Assembly: GCA_023634235.1 (NCBI GenBank)
Contig: JAMKCF010000008.1
Location: forward strand, 14,227,676-14,291,675
Reading direction: 5' to 3'
Length of the DNA stretch: 64,000 nt
Source of the DNA: Pisaster brevispinus
Taxonomy: Eukaryota; Echinodermata; Asteroidea; Forcipulatida; Asteriidae
The stretch's first letter is position 1. Each line of letters begins with the position of its first letter. A program made the position numbers and the translations under genes. Positions 51,601 to 61,185 of this stretch are shown in pieces. The notes under the pieces are model-generated. The model was not told where the DNA came from and searched no databases. It saw nothing but the letters and a program-made list of their open reading frames with translations.

Positions 51601-54600
51601 AGTTTCAGCGACAAACATCAACAGCTTACAAGCAAAACAGATAACAACGTCTACACCATCAACGACCAACCCTTCACTTCTTACGACCCTTTTAGCAATA
51701 GTTGTGAGGCGCCTGTAGGAAAGCTACTTGTACCTGTGGTCAAATCCCCAGCAAAAATCATCGATTTGGACATGGAGGGACAGGATAAGCAGATGGAGCC
51801 AAAGCGTGGTCGTCAGCGAATACGCCATCGCTCCAAGAGTCAGGATGGTATAGAAACCGATGCCCATGCCGGGATGAGATTACCGACTACGGAACCGAGC
51901 CTACCTTTCCCTGGCTTCTATGTGAATCTATGCATTCAGATGCAATTGTGTTCACACACCTTGGCAGACTGGCTCTGTGACAGGAACATGAAGGACGAGG
52001 AGTCAGGGGGTAAGTATTCCCTCAAGAATAATGTAGTTTTAATCCTCAACTTTCTGTTCCTCAACACTGCTCTTTTATAAGACTGTCTAAGTCCTACCAT
52101 TATTGATTAAATTTCATTTACATAGGCCTACAATTTTGTGAATGATGTTGTAGCATTGAGGTAATGATATTGGAATTTTTTCCCAAATTGTTTCAAGATC
52201 ATTAAGTTTGTATTCTTAATTCCTCTTTTTGTTTTTCACCATACATGCGTAATAACTCTGATTGTATACCTATTTGTACTTAATTTGGGGTTGAAAAAAT
52301 AAAAGTTAACTAGAGCACCAACGACCTCCGGATTAATGTGCCGGCGCTCTACCAACTGAGCTATCTAGCCCTATGTCATGGTGTATGTTGGCAGTCTCCC
52401 TATGTATTTTGTCGATATCTTTGTTCGGGGTGCCAGTCAGAAGTCCTGCAACTATTAACTGCCATGTAGCCAGGGATCAAACTCAAGTTGACGATACAAC
52501 CTTGGAAGCGGTAGCCAGGGGATCACCTTAACCCTAACCATGCTAAATGCAACAATATGCACCAAATGGTAATAGTTGTTGTGATCTGTTGCATTTGGCA
52601 GTTAACCATTTAACTCAGATGTCATTTTTTGACTGAATTTGTTGCATTCAGCAGTGAAGTGACTTCATATAGGTTTGGGTGCTTCTATTGTATCTGAACA
52701 ACTTATAATGGGTATTTCAAAATATTTTTTATGGGAAAAGTATTGAGAAGTATGATGTAATATTAGGTAAGAATCATAATTCAAGTCATATTCAAAAGAC
52801 TGTATAATAACAGTTGAACATTACACTTATGTGCATACTGTTGCATTTAGCAGGGCAAACACCCTTGCTCAGTCCTTTCCCAAACAGCATGCCTGCACAA
52901 TGCAACAATATCCCTTGTTGCATTTTGTTGCATTTGGCATGGTTCTCATTTCAACTGTGTTGCATTCTGTTGTATTTGGCAGGCTTTGTAGAGAGACCCT
53001 AATGGGGGTTAGGGTTAAGGGAATGTGACTTTTTTATTTGAAATATCAAGTAATAAACCACAAGGGAAACTGACTGGGTAACTTATTGTACTTAATTAAC
53101 TTTTTGTACTTCATAAAAGTCTGTAGGTTGTTTGTATTCTTAATTCCGACTTTCGTTTTTCACCATACCTGCCATACATGCGTAATAACTCTGATTGTAT
53201 TTCTATTTGTAAGATACATAGTTCTCAATCGTTACCTTTTGTGTGTGTTTTTTTTTTTTTTTTTTTTACTTTGAATCTCTTGCAGATACTTTTGATCTGG
53301 TTGATCTGTATGAGAACATGGACATCTTTCAGCAGATTCTGCGTGGGATTGAGTACATTCACTCAAAAAATGTGATACACAGGGATCTAAAGGTAAAGAG
53401 ACATGTTACCAAACACTGTAAAGCATAATAATAATAATAATAATAATAACATGAAGTTCTTATATAGCGCTTTATCTACTCCCGATTGGCGTCTCAAAGC
53501 ACTCAGTGTTTTTCCTACAAGGTATGTGGAGCTACATGTTAAAGTATGAGACCTATTTCTTTACATAGCACCATGTAATGTTTTACAAGGTGCTGTGGCG
53601 CAATATGCAGCCAATCAAACCAGGAACACTGGGGCGAACCCCTTCTCTTTACAATAAGTGCACTGGGTTCTTTAACGTGCATTACACAACACACAGGACT
53701 TGCATCTTTATGTCCAATCCGAAAGACAAAGCAAAAATGGTTAATTGTCTTGCTTAAGGACACAAGTGTCATGACCGGAATTTGAACCCACAACCCACTG
53801 ATCAGAACCCCAGAGCTTGAGTTCAGTGCTCTTATCTGCTCGGCCACGACACGCCACATTCATGTATGTATTTGTAGATTTCCCAAAGAGTATACATGTA
53901 CAGAGATATTTTCAGCAACATTTCCACCCAACATTGGGGTCAGTTTCATCAAAATTGTATTAAAGCAAATTTGCTATAAAGCAAAAGACAGCCTTGCTTA
54001 GCAAGAACATAGTACCAGCCTGAGCCAAAAAGCCATGCCTGAGTACAGTGTGCATGGTACACATAGACATGAAGTATGAGTGGTGTAGTTCAGAGTGTTT
54101 AGGTTCGAATCCTGGCCTGGCTGGTCATGATGCATGTGTCCCTGAGCAAGATGCTTTACCCTAATTCCTTTGGCCTTCGGATACCACATGTATTAAATCC
54201 AGTAGCCTCTCAGATTTGCTCCCTCGTAATAGGAACAACAACCTAAAGAATACTGACGGGGGGCAACAGCTGTAATCCCAAATTAACAAGTCTTCTTAAC
54301 CACAAAAGTTTACCTTTTTATTTAGGGTTTTTTATATCTTAATAATTAACTGGCTGGGCTAGTTTTTGAGTTCTTTTTACACTGTACCTTGGTTTCGTGT
54401 TTTCTTGTGAATTTTCAGTTTTTAATGTTTTAATTTAATGTATGTATAGTTCGACTTTTTGGCTACTATGTTGGCATTTTTTAATAAACCAATATTACCA
54501 TTAATATTATACTACATGTAAGTTAGATAGTGCATGTAAAAGAACCCAGTACATTGATCGTGGAAGAGCAGAGGGCTTATCTAAGTGTTTTGGGTTTATT

Positions 54601-57600
54601 GCAAGCACTCTTCTCTTCATGTTTCCCTCCGAAATGAAGTCATATTCAAGAAAACTGTATAAACATGATAAAAAGAACACAACAGCTGATTTCAGTTGTT
54701 GCAACCCAAATTAAGGACAATGTGTTTACATGCTGAAAATTGTGTGTGGTTTTTTACTATTTTCTCCTGAATCACACAATGAGTTGAGAACAAATTCTCA
54801 CAGGTTTTTTATTTTATTGTATATGGCTGATCACACGGAACATGAACACCGTCTGACACTATTTTGTCAACTCTACCGATTTCATATAATACCTTTAAGT
54901 AGGTATTTGCAAAAATTTTGACACGAAGGTTGACACCTTATTTCCAAATACTCCTTCAACTTTTCAGCCAAAGAATATCTTCTTGGAGAATAGTGGAAGA
55001 GATTTGAAAGTACTCATCGGAGACTTCGGTCTCGCAAAAGAAGGTTTTTTGCCAGAGGATGTGAATCAAAATAATGCAGCAAATCTCAATTATACACGAT
55101 GGGGTAAGTGTTTTCTATTCATTGTGTTTTGTTCAAGGTTTTGCTTGCTCAGTATCGGTCAGAAAAGACCCCTCACATATGATGTCACTAGTTCAAACAG
55201 CGCCCTCACTTTGGTCAGAGGAACACCTCTCATTGTGTGGTTGTATACAACCCTGTGTTCCCATTATTTTACTTAAGCGATGGCAGCCAATGCAAGGGGG
55301 CGATTATTACTAGGTGGTTTGCTTAGAATACAACTTCTTCTTTTTCCTGAATCACTTTTGTCAGTGCAAAATATGCAGCCTTGTTGCAGAATTGAGTTCA
55401 ATGAGGTGTTTATATTGAGCTATGTTTCATTAGAAACCCCTTGCACAAGACATCTCAAGCTCAAACAGCGCCCTCACTGAGGTCAACAGCGCCCTCACTG
55501 AGGTTAAGATTAAAGACCTGCCATTCGCTCGTCCCCAGCGCCTTGCCTTAAAACCAAAGGCGCTGGGATGGGCAAACGTATCAAGCACGCTCATTGGTTA
55601 ATGCTCAGTCCCATCATGCATCACACTCACACTGCAAGCACTGCACGCATGACGTACTTCCTGAACAAGAATCTGTACAAGCTGATTAGCCCATCCCAGC
55701 GGTCCTGGATAGGCCGCTGGGGCCGAGCAAAGACCTGCCATTGGTTGGCAGTTGTGTGTGTGGGGTGTATACACATGCTTGTTACCAGTGCATTAAATTT
55801 TTTAAAATAAACAAAAATCTGAAAAATAGTTTGTACACTGTATTATCGTTAGTTTATTCAGTTGTTTTACTATTTTGTATTGATCTCGTTAGACTGATGA
55901 GTCGAATAATGGAGACTCAATGAGGGCACTAAAACACAAAGATCAAAATGAGGTTCATAACATTACTCACTGGAAAATTATCTTCAAAGCACTAAAACAG
56001 AATAAGAGCAGAATGGTTAAAGCAGAACTGGGGTTTCTTAGGTTTTTTCCTGATTTCAGGATATTCTCCAAATTTCCTTTAGCCTTTAAATTTACTTGAC
56101 AGAAGGTAAGCAAGCACTAAAAGAAAAACGAAACAGTCTACATTGTGTTCAAACCTGTACTTAAAATATATAAAAAATCTGGTGATGCTCATAGTCCGTA
56201 AACCTCCTGCACTATAATAGCTTTTTAGGTTCAAGAAAAATGGGCAACTCAGGGCTGCGAACCTTGGAAGGAATTTGAAATTCGGCCAATCTCATCTTGG
56301 TTCAATACATTTGCCTGCCACTTAAATCATTTCATTTTTATTTTTATTTTTTTTTCTGTAAAACAGACAAGAATAAGCCAACCAGTCACACAGCAAATGT
56401 TGGTACAACAACTTACGCATCACCGGAGCAGCTGAAAGGGACCAAGTGTGATTATAAGGTAAATGGCCACCTGTTACCGGTTCCCTGTTTTCTAGTAAAG
56501 AGTTTGTTAATTATTAAAAAACTGAACCTGTAAAGTTTTAAGATGATGACATTTACACATTCCAAACTAAACTAGTTATGTTGGTTGTTTTTTTCCTGTC
56601 ACAAGTGTGACATGTACAGTTCAGGTATCATCTTGTGTGAACTGTTCCACCCCTTCGGGACAAAAATGGAACGTGCCAAGGTGATAAGTAATGTCCGTGA
56701 AGGTTGCGTTCCTCAGGAGATCTGCAACAGATGGCCCAAACAGGTAGGACGATGCAAAGACGGTTTCTTGAGGAAAAAAAGGAGCAAAAGAAATTCCTGC
56801 CAAAATTGTTTAGGAAGGCCAAGAGCTACACACATGTATTCCTTCACTAGCTCAGAGTTATTTGTACAGTCCACCTCTACCATAGTCCCATTTCATTGTC
56901 ATTTATGCTGAGTACGGAAATGTGTTAATACTTGTTAGTTATTGTTTGTTTCTTACCTGACACCGATGTGTGAAAGCACTATATATTCAGTACTTTCCCC
57001 CGAGTCCTGTGGACGAAAATCCACAGGCATGTTGCTCAGGTGGAATTCGAACACCCGACCTTTGCCATTTTAGAGCGGGTTTCATGCCACTAGATTACCT
57101 ACTTTTTAGTTGTTATTGCAAGTCATGCAACTAGACCATAATACAAGGTACGCCTTCTTCCAACACAAATCTTCTTCGAGCGCCCCTCTCACATCACTCC
57201 TGGGGAAACCGATCTTTCTCTCGGTCCGGTCCTTCCCAATGAAACTCACTCCTCATCAAGCTGAGAAAGGAGACTTCCTACCTCACATTCAAGAACAAAC
57301 TCAAAACCCATCTCTTTCAACACGTTGTTTGCCCTGCTATTTATTTGTATATGGTTTTCAGATACCTTTTAGTTGAGGTTTCTCTTTGCCAGGAGTGTCA
57401 CTATGTGACAGCCATGGCGCGTTATAAGTCTCCATTATTATTGACATTATGTATGACCTTGTAATGCAAACCGGATTTCTCAGAATTGCAAAAAGGTTGT
57501 GTCTTTCCACAGGTTGTGTATTCATAAAGCGAACGATATGAAATGCAGCTTTGTTGCCGTTTTACTACACCCTCTACTTTGGAGGAATTAACTTGTTATG

Positions 57601-58677
57601 CAAAGTGACATATAACATGTATAATAAAATAACATGTACATGTATCTGTAATCCGCTGTTTCCAAGATGCTTCACAGTGCTAACATTTTTGAAGTGTAAC
57701 AGTTTTGTTATGGTTCTGGGAACACAGGTAATTTGGGAGTCCACAGCCTATTTTGACTATGGCAAATGTATGAGGTTTTTTGTATGTTTACAGAATGAGA
57801 AAGAGCTTGATATAGAATCCCACTTTGATATTTCCACTTTGTTTATTCAATTGGTTGATATCTGACAGCACCAAGCTATTGAAGAGTTGACCCACAGTGA
57901 TTCTTGCCAGCGACCCAATGCTGCACAGGTGCTGAGAGGTCCACTATTCCAGTCCCAAGATGAGGTAAGCTAAACTGTTGTGTTTCATTTGGATAGACTG
58001 AATGAGTTTGGTATTCTTGAGCAAGTTCGGGTGCTAACCTAGTAGTCAATATTGCCATTAAATCACGCATGCGTGGTCTGTGGTTCACTCGAACGCATTT
58101 AGTTGATTGATTGGTCAAATATGGCAACTCATATAATTATTGGCTCATAAAACAATTACTTGCAAAATACAGTGCAATGATAATTATTATTTAAATAATA
58201 TTTGACATATCTTTTTTGCAAAACTTACCAATGATAGGTCTTCCTTTGACCCCAGAGAGGGCGCTGTTTGAGCTTGTGATATCTTATGCAGGGGTCTGTT
58301 TACGTATGAACTGGCTCAGTTCAAATGTAATGTAAACAGAGATCTATATGCTTTGTTTGAGAAAACCCTAAGAAAATTAAGAAACAAATTTATGTTGTTT
58401 TTCTGGATATTTGGCCACTTTGAGAGGTTTGTTTTTTTACTGTTTAATTACACACTCTGAATTGAGAGAGGGTTAAAATAAGTATAAAGTGTAAATGTGA
58501 AACCTTTGACCAAAAAGTAAGTCTTAAATATAATTTGGAGTTATTCAATAATTTTGCTACCAGTTGTCCTTCTTGTCATTGGTTCAGGTCATTAGCAATC
58601 TGCGGGCCGAGCTCTCTGAGCAAGCTGAAGAAATACGCCAACTGAAACTTCAATTGCAGAGGAGTAATGACAACTAG
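45558..58677 (+). CDS. EIF2AK1: eIF2-alpha kinase 1 (heme-regulated inhibitor, HRI), 13 exons
   Basis: Thirteen exons in continuous phase encode 826 aa (human HRI about 630): 45558-45606, 46563-46738, 47043-47159, 47791-47976, 48492-48572, 50465-50628, 50961-52009, 53286-53392, 54968-55103, 56367-56458, 56606-56743, 57869-57964, 58588-58677. Cytosolic Ser/Thr kinase that phosphorylates eIF2-alpha under heme deficiency or stress. The N-terminal HRI domain is residues about 35-110 (SLLYHFC, LICQRFSKNK). The kinase has Gly loop GKGGFG (167-172), VAIK-type Lys189, HRDLK (639-643), DFG (662-664), GTTTYASPEQ (701-710) and C-lobe CDMYSSGIILCELFHPFGT. It ends in a coiled-coil-like helix as in HRI. 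An insert of about 345 residues splits the N-lobe (232-576), versus a much shorter one in human. ELFHPFGTKMERA distinguishes it from PERK, PKR and GCN2. Confidence 0.95.
46563..46738 (+). CDS. EIF2AK1: EIF2AK1 exon 2: N-terminal HRI domain
   Basis: MVHAEMFKSLLYHFCAANIE then RDKVFQLICQRFSKNK aligns with vertebrate HRI LLVSLLEHLC...LFRLLCQRLSKM. His48-Phe-Cys50 lies where vertebrates have His-Leu-Cys. Confidence 0.92.
46822..46925 (-). mobile_element. tRNA-derived SINE family B, head fragment
   Basis: Reverse strand reads GGCCAGGAGGTCTAGCGCAT ... GTGCAGGTTCGAGTCCTGGT then TTTGACACTCAT. Located in EIF2AK1 intron 2. Confidence 0.7.
47043..47159 (+). CDS. EIF2AK1: EIF2AK1 exon 3
   Basis: LLPPQEKSDVFSSVRLAYTK then AFTAMLQTSLQVVQDVESE, the end of the N-terminal domain. 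Phase 0 both sides; acceptor ctccag, donor gag/gtttgt. Confidence 0.9.
47791..47976 (+). CDS. EIF2AK1: EIF2AK1 exon 4: Gly-rich loop
   Basis: TRYQTDFKELHTIGKGGFGK then VFK places the kinase Gly loop at the exon end, as in vertebrate HRI (LGKGGYGRVYK). Confidence 0.95.
48492..48572 (+). CDS. EIF2AK1: EIF2AK1 exon 5: catalytic Lys
   Basis: VRSNLDKQHYAIKKIRLKHV: the AIKK Lys (residue 189) is the ATP-anchoring lysine. Acceptor accag, donor aaa/gtaagt. Confidence 0.95.
48639..48798. mobile_element. Inverted-repeat element with AGGGCCWTGTCAC ends
   Basis: AGGGCCATGTCACACGGGGC at the left mirrors TTGCCTCGAGTGACAAGGCCCT at the right (about 26 bp). The inner segment also has paired GGCAACTT/AAGTTGCC. 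It directly abuts the next element at 48799. Confidence 0.75.
48799..49297. mobile_element. CGCCATCTTTACGGGCAA-family element split by a SINE
   Basis: The left piece AGACGCCATCTTTACAG ... GGACTTGGCTTT continues after the SINE as GCTTTGAGCTGCACCAAG. The intact paralogue (23993-24237, reversed) reads TTGGCTTTGAGCTAC without interruption. Confidence 0.82.
48836..49109 (-). mobile_element. tRNA-derived SINE family C, copy 2, with GCTTT target duplication
   Basis: Highly similar to 22801-23078 throughout. Flanked by GCTTT at 48831-48835 and 49110-49114. The head on the minus strand is CAGGCTGGTGTAGTGGTATC. Confidence 0.85.
49369..49517. mobile_element. Inverted-repeat element, CTCAATTTCACA family, copy 2
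   Basis: Ends GGGGCCGATTTCACAAAGCA and TGCTCTTTGTGAAATCG are inverted. The interior TGTGACATTACACTTTGCTT corresponds to 15866-16013 reversed. Confidence 0.7.
49525..49810. repeat. Dispersed repeat family 3, copy 1
   Basis: Shares AAGTTYGGGTGYTAACCT, TTGCCATT..AAATCAC and ATTGATT.GTCAAATA.TG with 58010-58250, and a shorter match near 5740-5800. Nature unknown. Confidence 0.6.
50114..50243. mobile_element. Inverted-repeat element with CAGTGGGAGAC ends
   Basis: Left TAGAGGGCGTCCCGCTCA then CTGGTCCTTT mirrors right AAAGGACCAATGAGAACC ... TGGGACGCCCTCTA then TGTCTCCCA. Arms about 55 bp around a small spacer. Located in EIF2AK1 intron 5. Confidence 0.75.
50465..50628 (+). CDS. EIF2AK1: EIF2AK1 exon 6: alpha-C region and start of insert
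   Basis: LINEVKVLAGLKHPNVVGYN then SSWIEPEP matches vertebrate [21 protein letters not shown]. The insert begins after about residue 231. Confidence 0.95.
50961..52009 (+). CDS. EIF2AK1: EIF2AK1 exon 7: long kinase insert
   Basis: A 1049-nt exon, by far the largest in the window. It encodes a Ser/Thr-rich, acidic, low-complexity insert (DEEEEYDDFSIQFEDDPSDD, TSSDSSQSSFSD) and a basic patch (KRGRQRIRHRSKS). It then resumes the kinase with FYVNLCIQMQLCSHTLADWL. Donor g/gtaagt. Confidence 0.95.
52318..53092 (-). mobile_element. tRNA-like repeat family A, copy 8, split by a piggyBac-like element
   Basis: 52318-52531 carries the reverse tRNA-like module (TGTGCCGGCGCTCTACCAAC, TGAGCTATCTAGCCC) up to GGGGATCACCTTA. 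The family sequence resumes at 53015 with TTAAGGGAATGTGACTTTTT and ends near 53092. The two parts are contiguous in the copy at about 14.33 kb. Confidence 0.82.
52532..53014. mobile_element. piggyBac-like non-autonomous element (MITE), 483 bp
   Basis: Begins CCCTAACC and ends GGTTAGGG, flanked on both sides by TTAA (52528-52531, 53015-53018), the hallmark of piggyBac-family integration. No transposase ORF. The interior is full of TTGTTGCATTTGGCA motifs in both orientations, possible subterminal binding repeats. A paralogous unoccupied TTAA site is at 14340-14343. Confidence 0.85.
53286..53392 (+). CDS. EIF2AK1: EIF2AK1 exon 8: HRD motif
   Basis: ENMDIFQQILRGIEYIHSKN then VIHRDLK, the catalytic loop. 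The acceptor follows a (T)n tract. Donor aag/gtaaag. Confidence 0.96.
53425..53865 (-). mobile_element. tRNA-derived SINE family B, full length
   Basis: Reverse strand starts GTGGCGTGTCGTGGCCGAGC, with box B GGTTCAAATTCCGGTC, the family body, and an (ATT)n end at 53425-53450. Best-preserved copy in the window. In EIF2AK1 intron 8, antisense. Confidence 0.85.
54070..54190 (+). mobile_element. Diverged family-B SINE head
   Basis: TAGGTTCGAATCCTGGCCTG then GTGTCCCTGAGCAAGATGCT matches the B box and body of family B. More body sequence (AAAAGAACCCAGTACA) follows at about 54535-54620. Confidence 0.6.
54968..55103 (+). CDS. EIF2AK1: EIF2AK1 exon 9: DFG motif
   Basis: PKNIFLENSGRDLKVLIGDF then GLAKEGFLPED: metal-binding DFG. 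Acceptor ttcag, donor g/gtaagt. Confidence 0.96.
55500..55745. repeat. Complex inverted/direct repeat around GGCGCTGGGATGGGC
   Basis: AAGACCTGCCATTSGYT occurs at about 55515 and 55730. CCCAGCGCC/GGCGCTGGG and GGCGCTGGGATGGGC/GCCCATCCCAGCG form nested inverted pairs. Short-inverted-repeat element or composite. Confidence 0.5.
56025..56225. repeat. Dispersed repeat family 1, copy 3
   Basis: Diverged copy with TTTTTCCTGATTTCAGGATA, CTACATTGTGTTCAAACCTG and GTAAACCTCCTG, matching 78-345 and 21587-21838. Confidence 0.6.
56367..56458 (+). CDS. EIF2AK1: EIF2AK1 exon 10: activation loop
   Basis: HTANVGTTTYASPEQLKGTK matches vertebrate VGTCLYASPEQLEGS. The Thr residues before YASPE are the expected autophosphorylation positions. 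Confidence 0.95.
56606..56743 (+). CDS. EIF2AK1: EIF2AK1 exon 11: C-lobe
   Basis: CDMYSSGIILCELFHPFGTK then MERAKVISNVREG matches vertebrate [20 protein letters not shown]. Acceptor acaag, donor cag/gtagga. Confidence 0.95.
57150..57480 (+). mobile_element. CR1/L2-like LINE 3' fragment
   Basis: A frame at about 57260-57335 reads LRKETSYLTFKNKLKTHLFQ, the last conserved block of such ORFs. The following GTGACAGCCATGGCGCGTTA then TAAGTCTCC looks like a decayed LINE 3' end. Confidence 0.55.
57869..57964 (+). CDS. EIF2AK1: EIF2AK1 exon 12: end of kinase domain
   Basis: HQAIEELTHSDSCQRPNAAQ then VLRGPLFQ aligns with vertebrate YIQHLTRRNSSQRPSAIQLL. QRP is the conserved subdomain XI arginine motif. 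Confidence 0.94.
58010..58260. repeat. Dispersed repeat family 3, copy 2
   Basis: GAGCAAGTTCGGGTGCTAAC then AAATCACGCATGCGTGGTCT and TGATTGATTGGTCAAATATG match 49525-49810. Ends near CAGAGAGGGCGCTGTTTG. Confidence 0.6.
58588..58677 (+). CDS. EIF2AK1: EIF2AK1 exon 13 with stop
   Basis: VISNLRAELSEQAEEIRQLK then LQLQRSNDN and TAG (58675-58677). A heptad-like helix matching the C-terminal coiled-coil of HRI (IIEQEKEIAELKKQL). Confidence 0.94.
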   Translation, partial: VISNLRAELSEQAEEIRQLKLQLQRSNDN

Positions 58678-59471
58678 GGAGGTGACTGACTACATGAGGT
58701 CAAAACCCTTACAATATCCCAAGACCACCAATACAACATTCTTTGTGCTTTCCACTATGAACCAAATGCAATTACGGGGACTAAGACCATATTGTGCAAC
58801 CAAAAGTAAGGTGGCCAACCCATCCCATATTTCCTGGGACAATATATCAAAAAGATATCCCATAATTTGAAAGAGTGTTGTTAACTGTTCCTCCATAGAC
58901 CCAATGAACTGCCTTTGTTACTATAAAAAAAAACTACAAAATTTCAGTACCAGAGAAAGTTCCCCATCACAGAAACAGTATTTGGGGGGGGGGAGGGGGA
59001 ATGTCGACTTCTTCATTAACTTTACCTGTGTTATAAAAGCATAGCTCGTATTTCATGTTTTATTTATTCTTTTTCGAAGAGCTGAGAGGGTTCTACATTC
59101 CTGAAATGCCTGTACATTGGTATTGTTTACTTTTTGTGATATTTTGTGTGTTTCAAACCAACCACTATGCATTATTTCATATGCATACGCATCAATTTTT
59201 TGACGTCAGTTATACTTATTCTGAAATTTTCACACACAACAACTTTAAGCTGTTTAATCTGTGGCGATAATGAGTATGCAATTTCTTTTCTCCATTAGAG
59301 TAAAGAGATTTTTAAAAAGAGTAAAAAATTGAATACTCCAAAAAGTTGAACCTAAAATACAGAGTGAGCCGGAGGGACCCAAGTGGTTGCCACTGCAGGG
59401 ACCAACTGATGGAAGTCGGGCTTAATTGTGCTTAACAAGTAATATGTTTAATTAGCTCAATAACATTTTAA
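58678..59471. other. Probable EIF2AK1 3' UTR, upstream part
   Basis: No coding sequence with splice support. It has a G-run near 58985. If the poly(A) signal at 59998 is used, this belongs to a roughly 1.3-kb 3' UTR. Confidence 0.5.
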
Positions 59472-59993
59472 GTTTGTGCCAATCAGAGTGGGAAAGCGGT
59501 AACAAGTATGTACTCAGTACTGTATGTGATGTCAGGTCCTGCTGTACTTAATGGTTGAGATTTATTTCAAATTAACGAATGCAATGCAAACATTTTGTGA
59601 TTATGTATTTATGAGCATATATCATTTCAAATTGCTACACACTGCTCTATGTAAGGGATGTCGATGGTATTACTGTCGTATGTGATTTGTTATATGTTTG
59701 AATGTAATATTTCACATTGCCACTGAGAGTTTGTGCCAATCACATTGGCAAAGTGTTAAAAAGTATGTACTCAGTACTCTCTATGATGTCAGTTCCTGCC
59801 GTATTTAATGGTTGAGATTTATTTTGAATTAACGAATGAAATGCAATAATTTCGTGAATATGTGTTTATGAGCAAAATTGCTACAAACTGCTCTATATAC
59901 TGGAAGTCGATGGTATTACTGTTGTATTTAATCGTTGTGATTTGTTATATTATGTTTGAATGTAAGATTACCATATCTCACATTGCCACTGAG
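59472..59993. repeat. Tandem duplication, two ~257-265-bp copies
   Basis: GTTTGTGCCAATCA..., TATGTACTCAGTACT, GGTTGAGATTTATTT and TCACATTGCCACTGAGA are shared by 59472-59728 and 59729-59993. The copies differ by scattered substitutions and small indels, so the duplication is not recent. Confidence 0.92.
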
Positions 59994-59997
59994 AAAA

Positions 59998-60003
59998 AAT
60001 AAA
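59998..60003 (+). promoter_or_regulatory. Candidate poly(A) signal for EIF2AK1
   Basis: AATAAA immediately after the second tandem copy, 1.3 kb after the stop codon. Confidence 0.5.
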
Positions 60004-60019
60004 CGAAAGGAATAACAAA

Positions 60020-60965
60020 AAACTAGTATTTAATGTTTGTTCCTATGATGTATTCCAAATGTCTAACCCCTCCAACTCTATGTGACAATTAAGAACAAGT
60101 TCAACCACTTGAAACCATTTAAGTGCACTGGTTGTTTGTGTTGACACAAAGCTGACTGTATAATGTGGAATAGTTTATCTGTTGTCAAAACAACAGTGGA
60201 TGACACTTGATGATCACAGACAGTAGGAGGATTGGAGGTAAAAAATACATGGTTTTCAATTACAACTTCATTGTATTGGTATTCTTGTAACCTTATTTGT
60301 AGCAAGCATGACAAATGTCCGTTCAGGAATAGTTACGTTTATTTATTTATTTATTTACTTATTGTTTATCCTGGGTAATCCATTCAGTGAGTAAAAAACT
60401 CACTGATCTCCCATTGATCCCAGCTAACATAAAAACTACAGAAGTGCACTGAATGTACGAGAATAAAAGGTTACAGGGGAAAACGATGTTTGCTCTTTGA
60501 TGAAATTGAATGGTTGACCAGCTCTTGCTGCTGGCTTTTACGAAATTGAATGAGCCTTGCGGCCTAATGAAACTGAACGATCTTATTTGACCGATGAATG
60601 AGAAACTGATGAAATTTAACTACTCCTTTTGACTGCATTTTCAATCGAAATTAAATGAGCCAAATGTTAAAATGAATGGATTTTTGCTGAAATTGGCCTG
60701 GAAAACCAATATAACTAACAAATAACACATTTATACCATTGGATTATTTATTAACAAATATTGTGGGGTTTTTTTTATTTTATGACATTTATTATACTTG
60801 TAATTCTAATTTCTGTGGTCATCAAAGGGACTGATAACGACTTGTTAGAAACAATTTATAACAATTTATATTTATTAATTAATATCTGTCTATTAACTCT
60901 TGTCTCGTTGTCGTTGTTCATTCGGTGATACTCAAAATTATCTTTATTGTCTATCCCGCGTAATG
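60020..60965. other. Intergenic, nothing recognised
   Basis: AT-rich. Short (TTTA)n near 60340-60360. A weak cluster around GAAATTGAATG / GAAACTGAACG recurs at about 60500-60660. No coding support. Confidence 0.5.
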
Positions 60966-61185
60966 AGGGTAATTTTAGGCGTTTTGTCGCCATACAACGT
61001 GCACACATTTTGCGCGTAGAAAAGGTCCTCTCTTGAAAGGTACAATAAGCTGTCTGTTGGGGATCTATTTTTTCCATAGTGATGTGTACAAAATAAGTGG
61101 TGAATGTGCGGCAGGGTTGTACCCACGAAATGAGGGTTATTTTAGGCATTTTGTGAACATACAACGTGCACACAATTTACGCGTA
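60966..61185. repeat. Direct repeat pair, ~50 bp, 169 bp apart
   Basis: ATGAGGGTAATTTTAGGCGT ... CATACAACGTGCACACATTT then GCGCGTAG (from about 60964) recurs from about 61133 with a few changes. A weaker third relative is near 61235. Confidence 0.75.

Noticed and set aside
52532..53014. Telomere-like CCCTAA/TTAGGG sequence
   Set aside because: Only one CCCTAACC at each end in inverted orientation next to TTAA, which fits transposon termini rather than interstitial telomere repeats.
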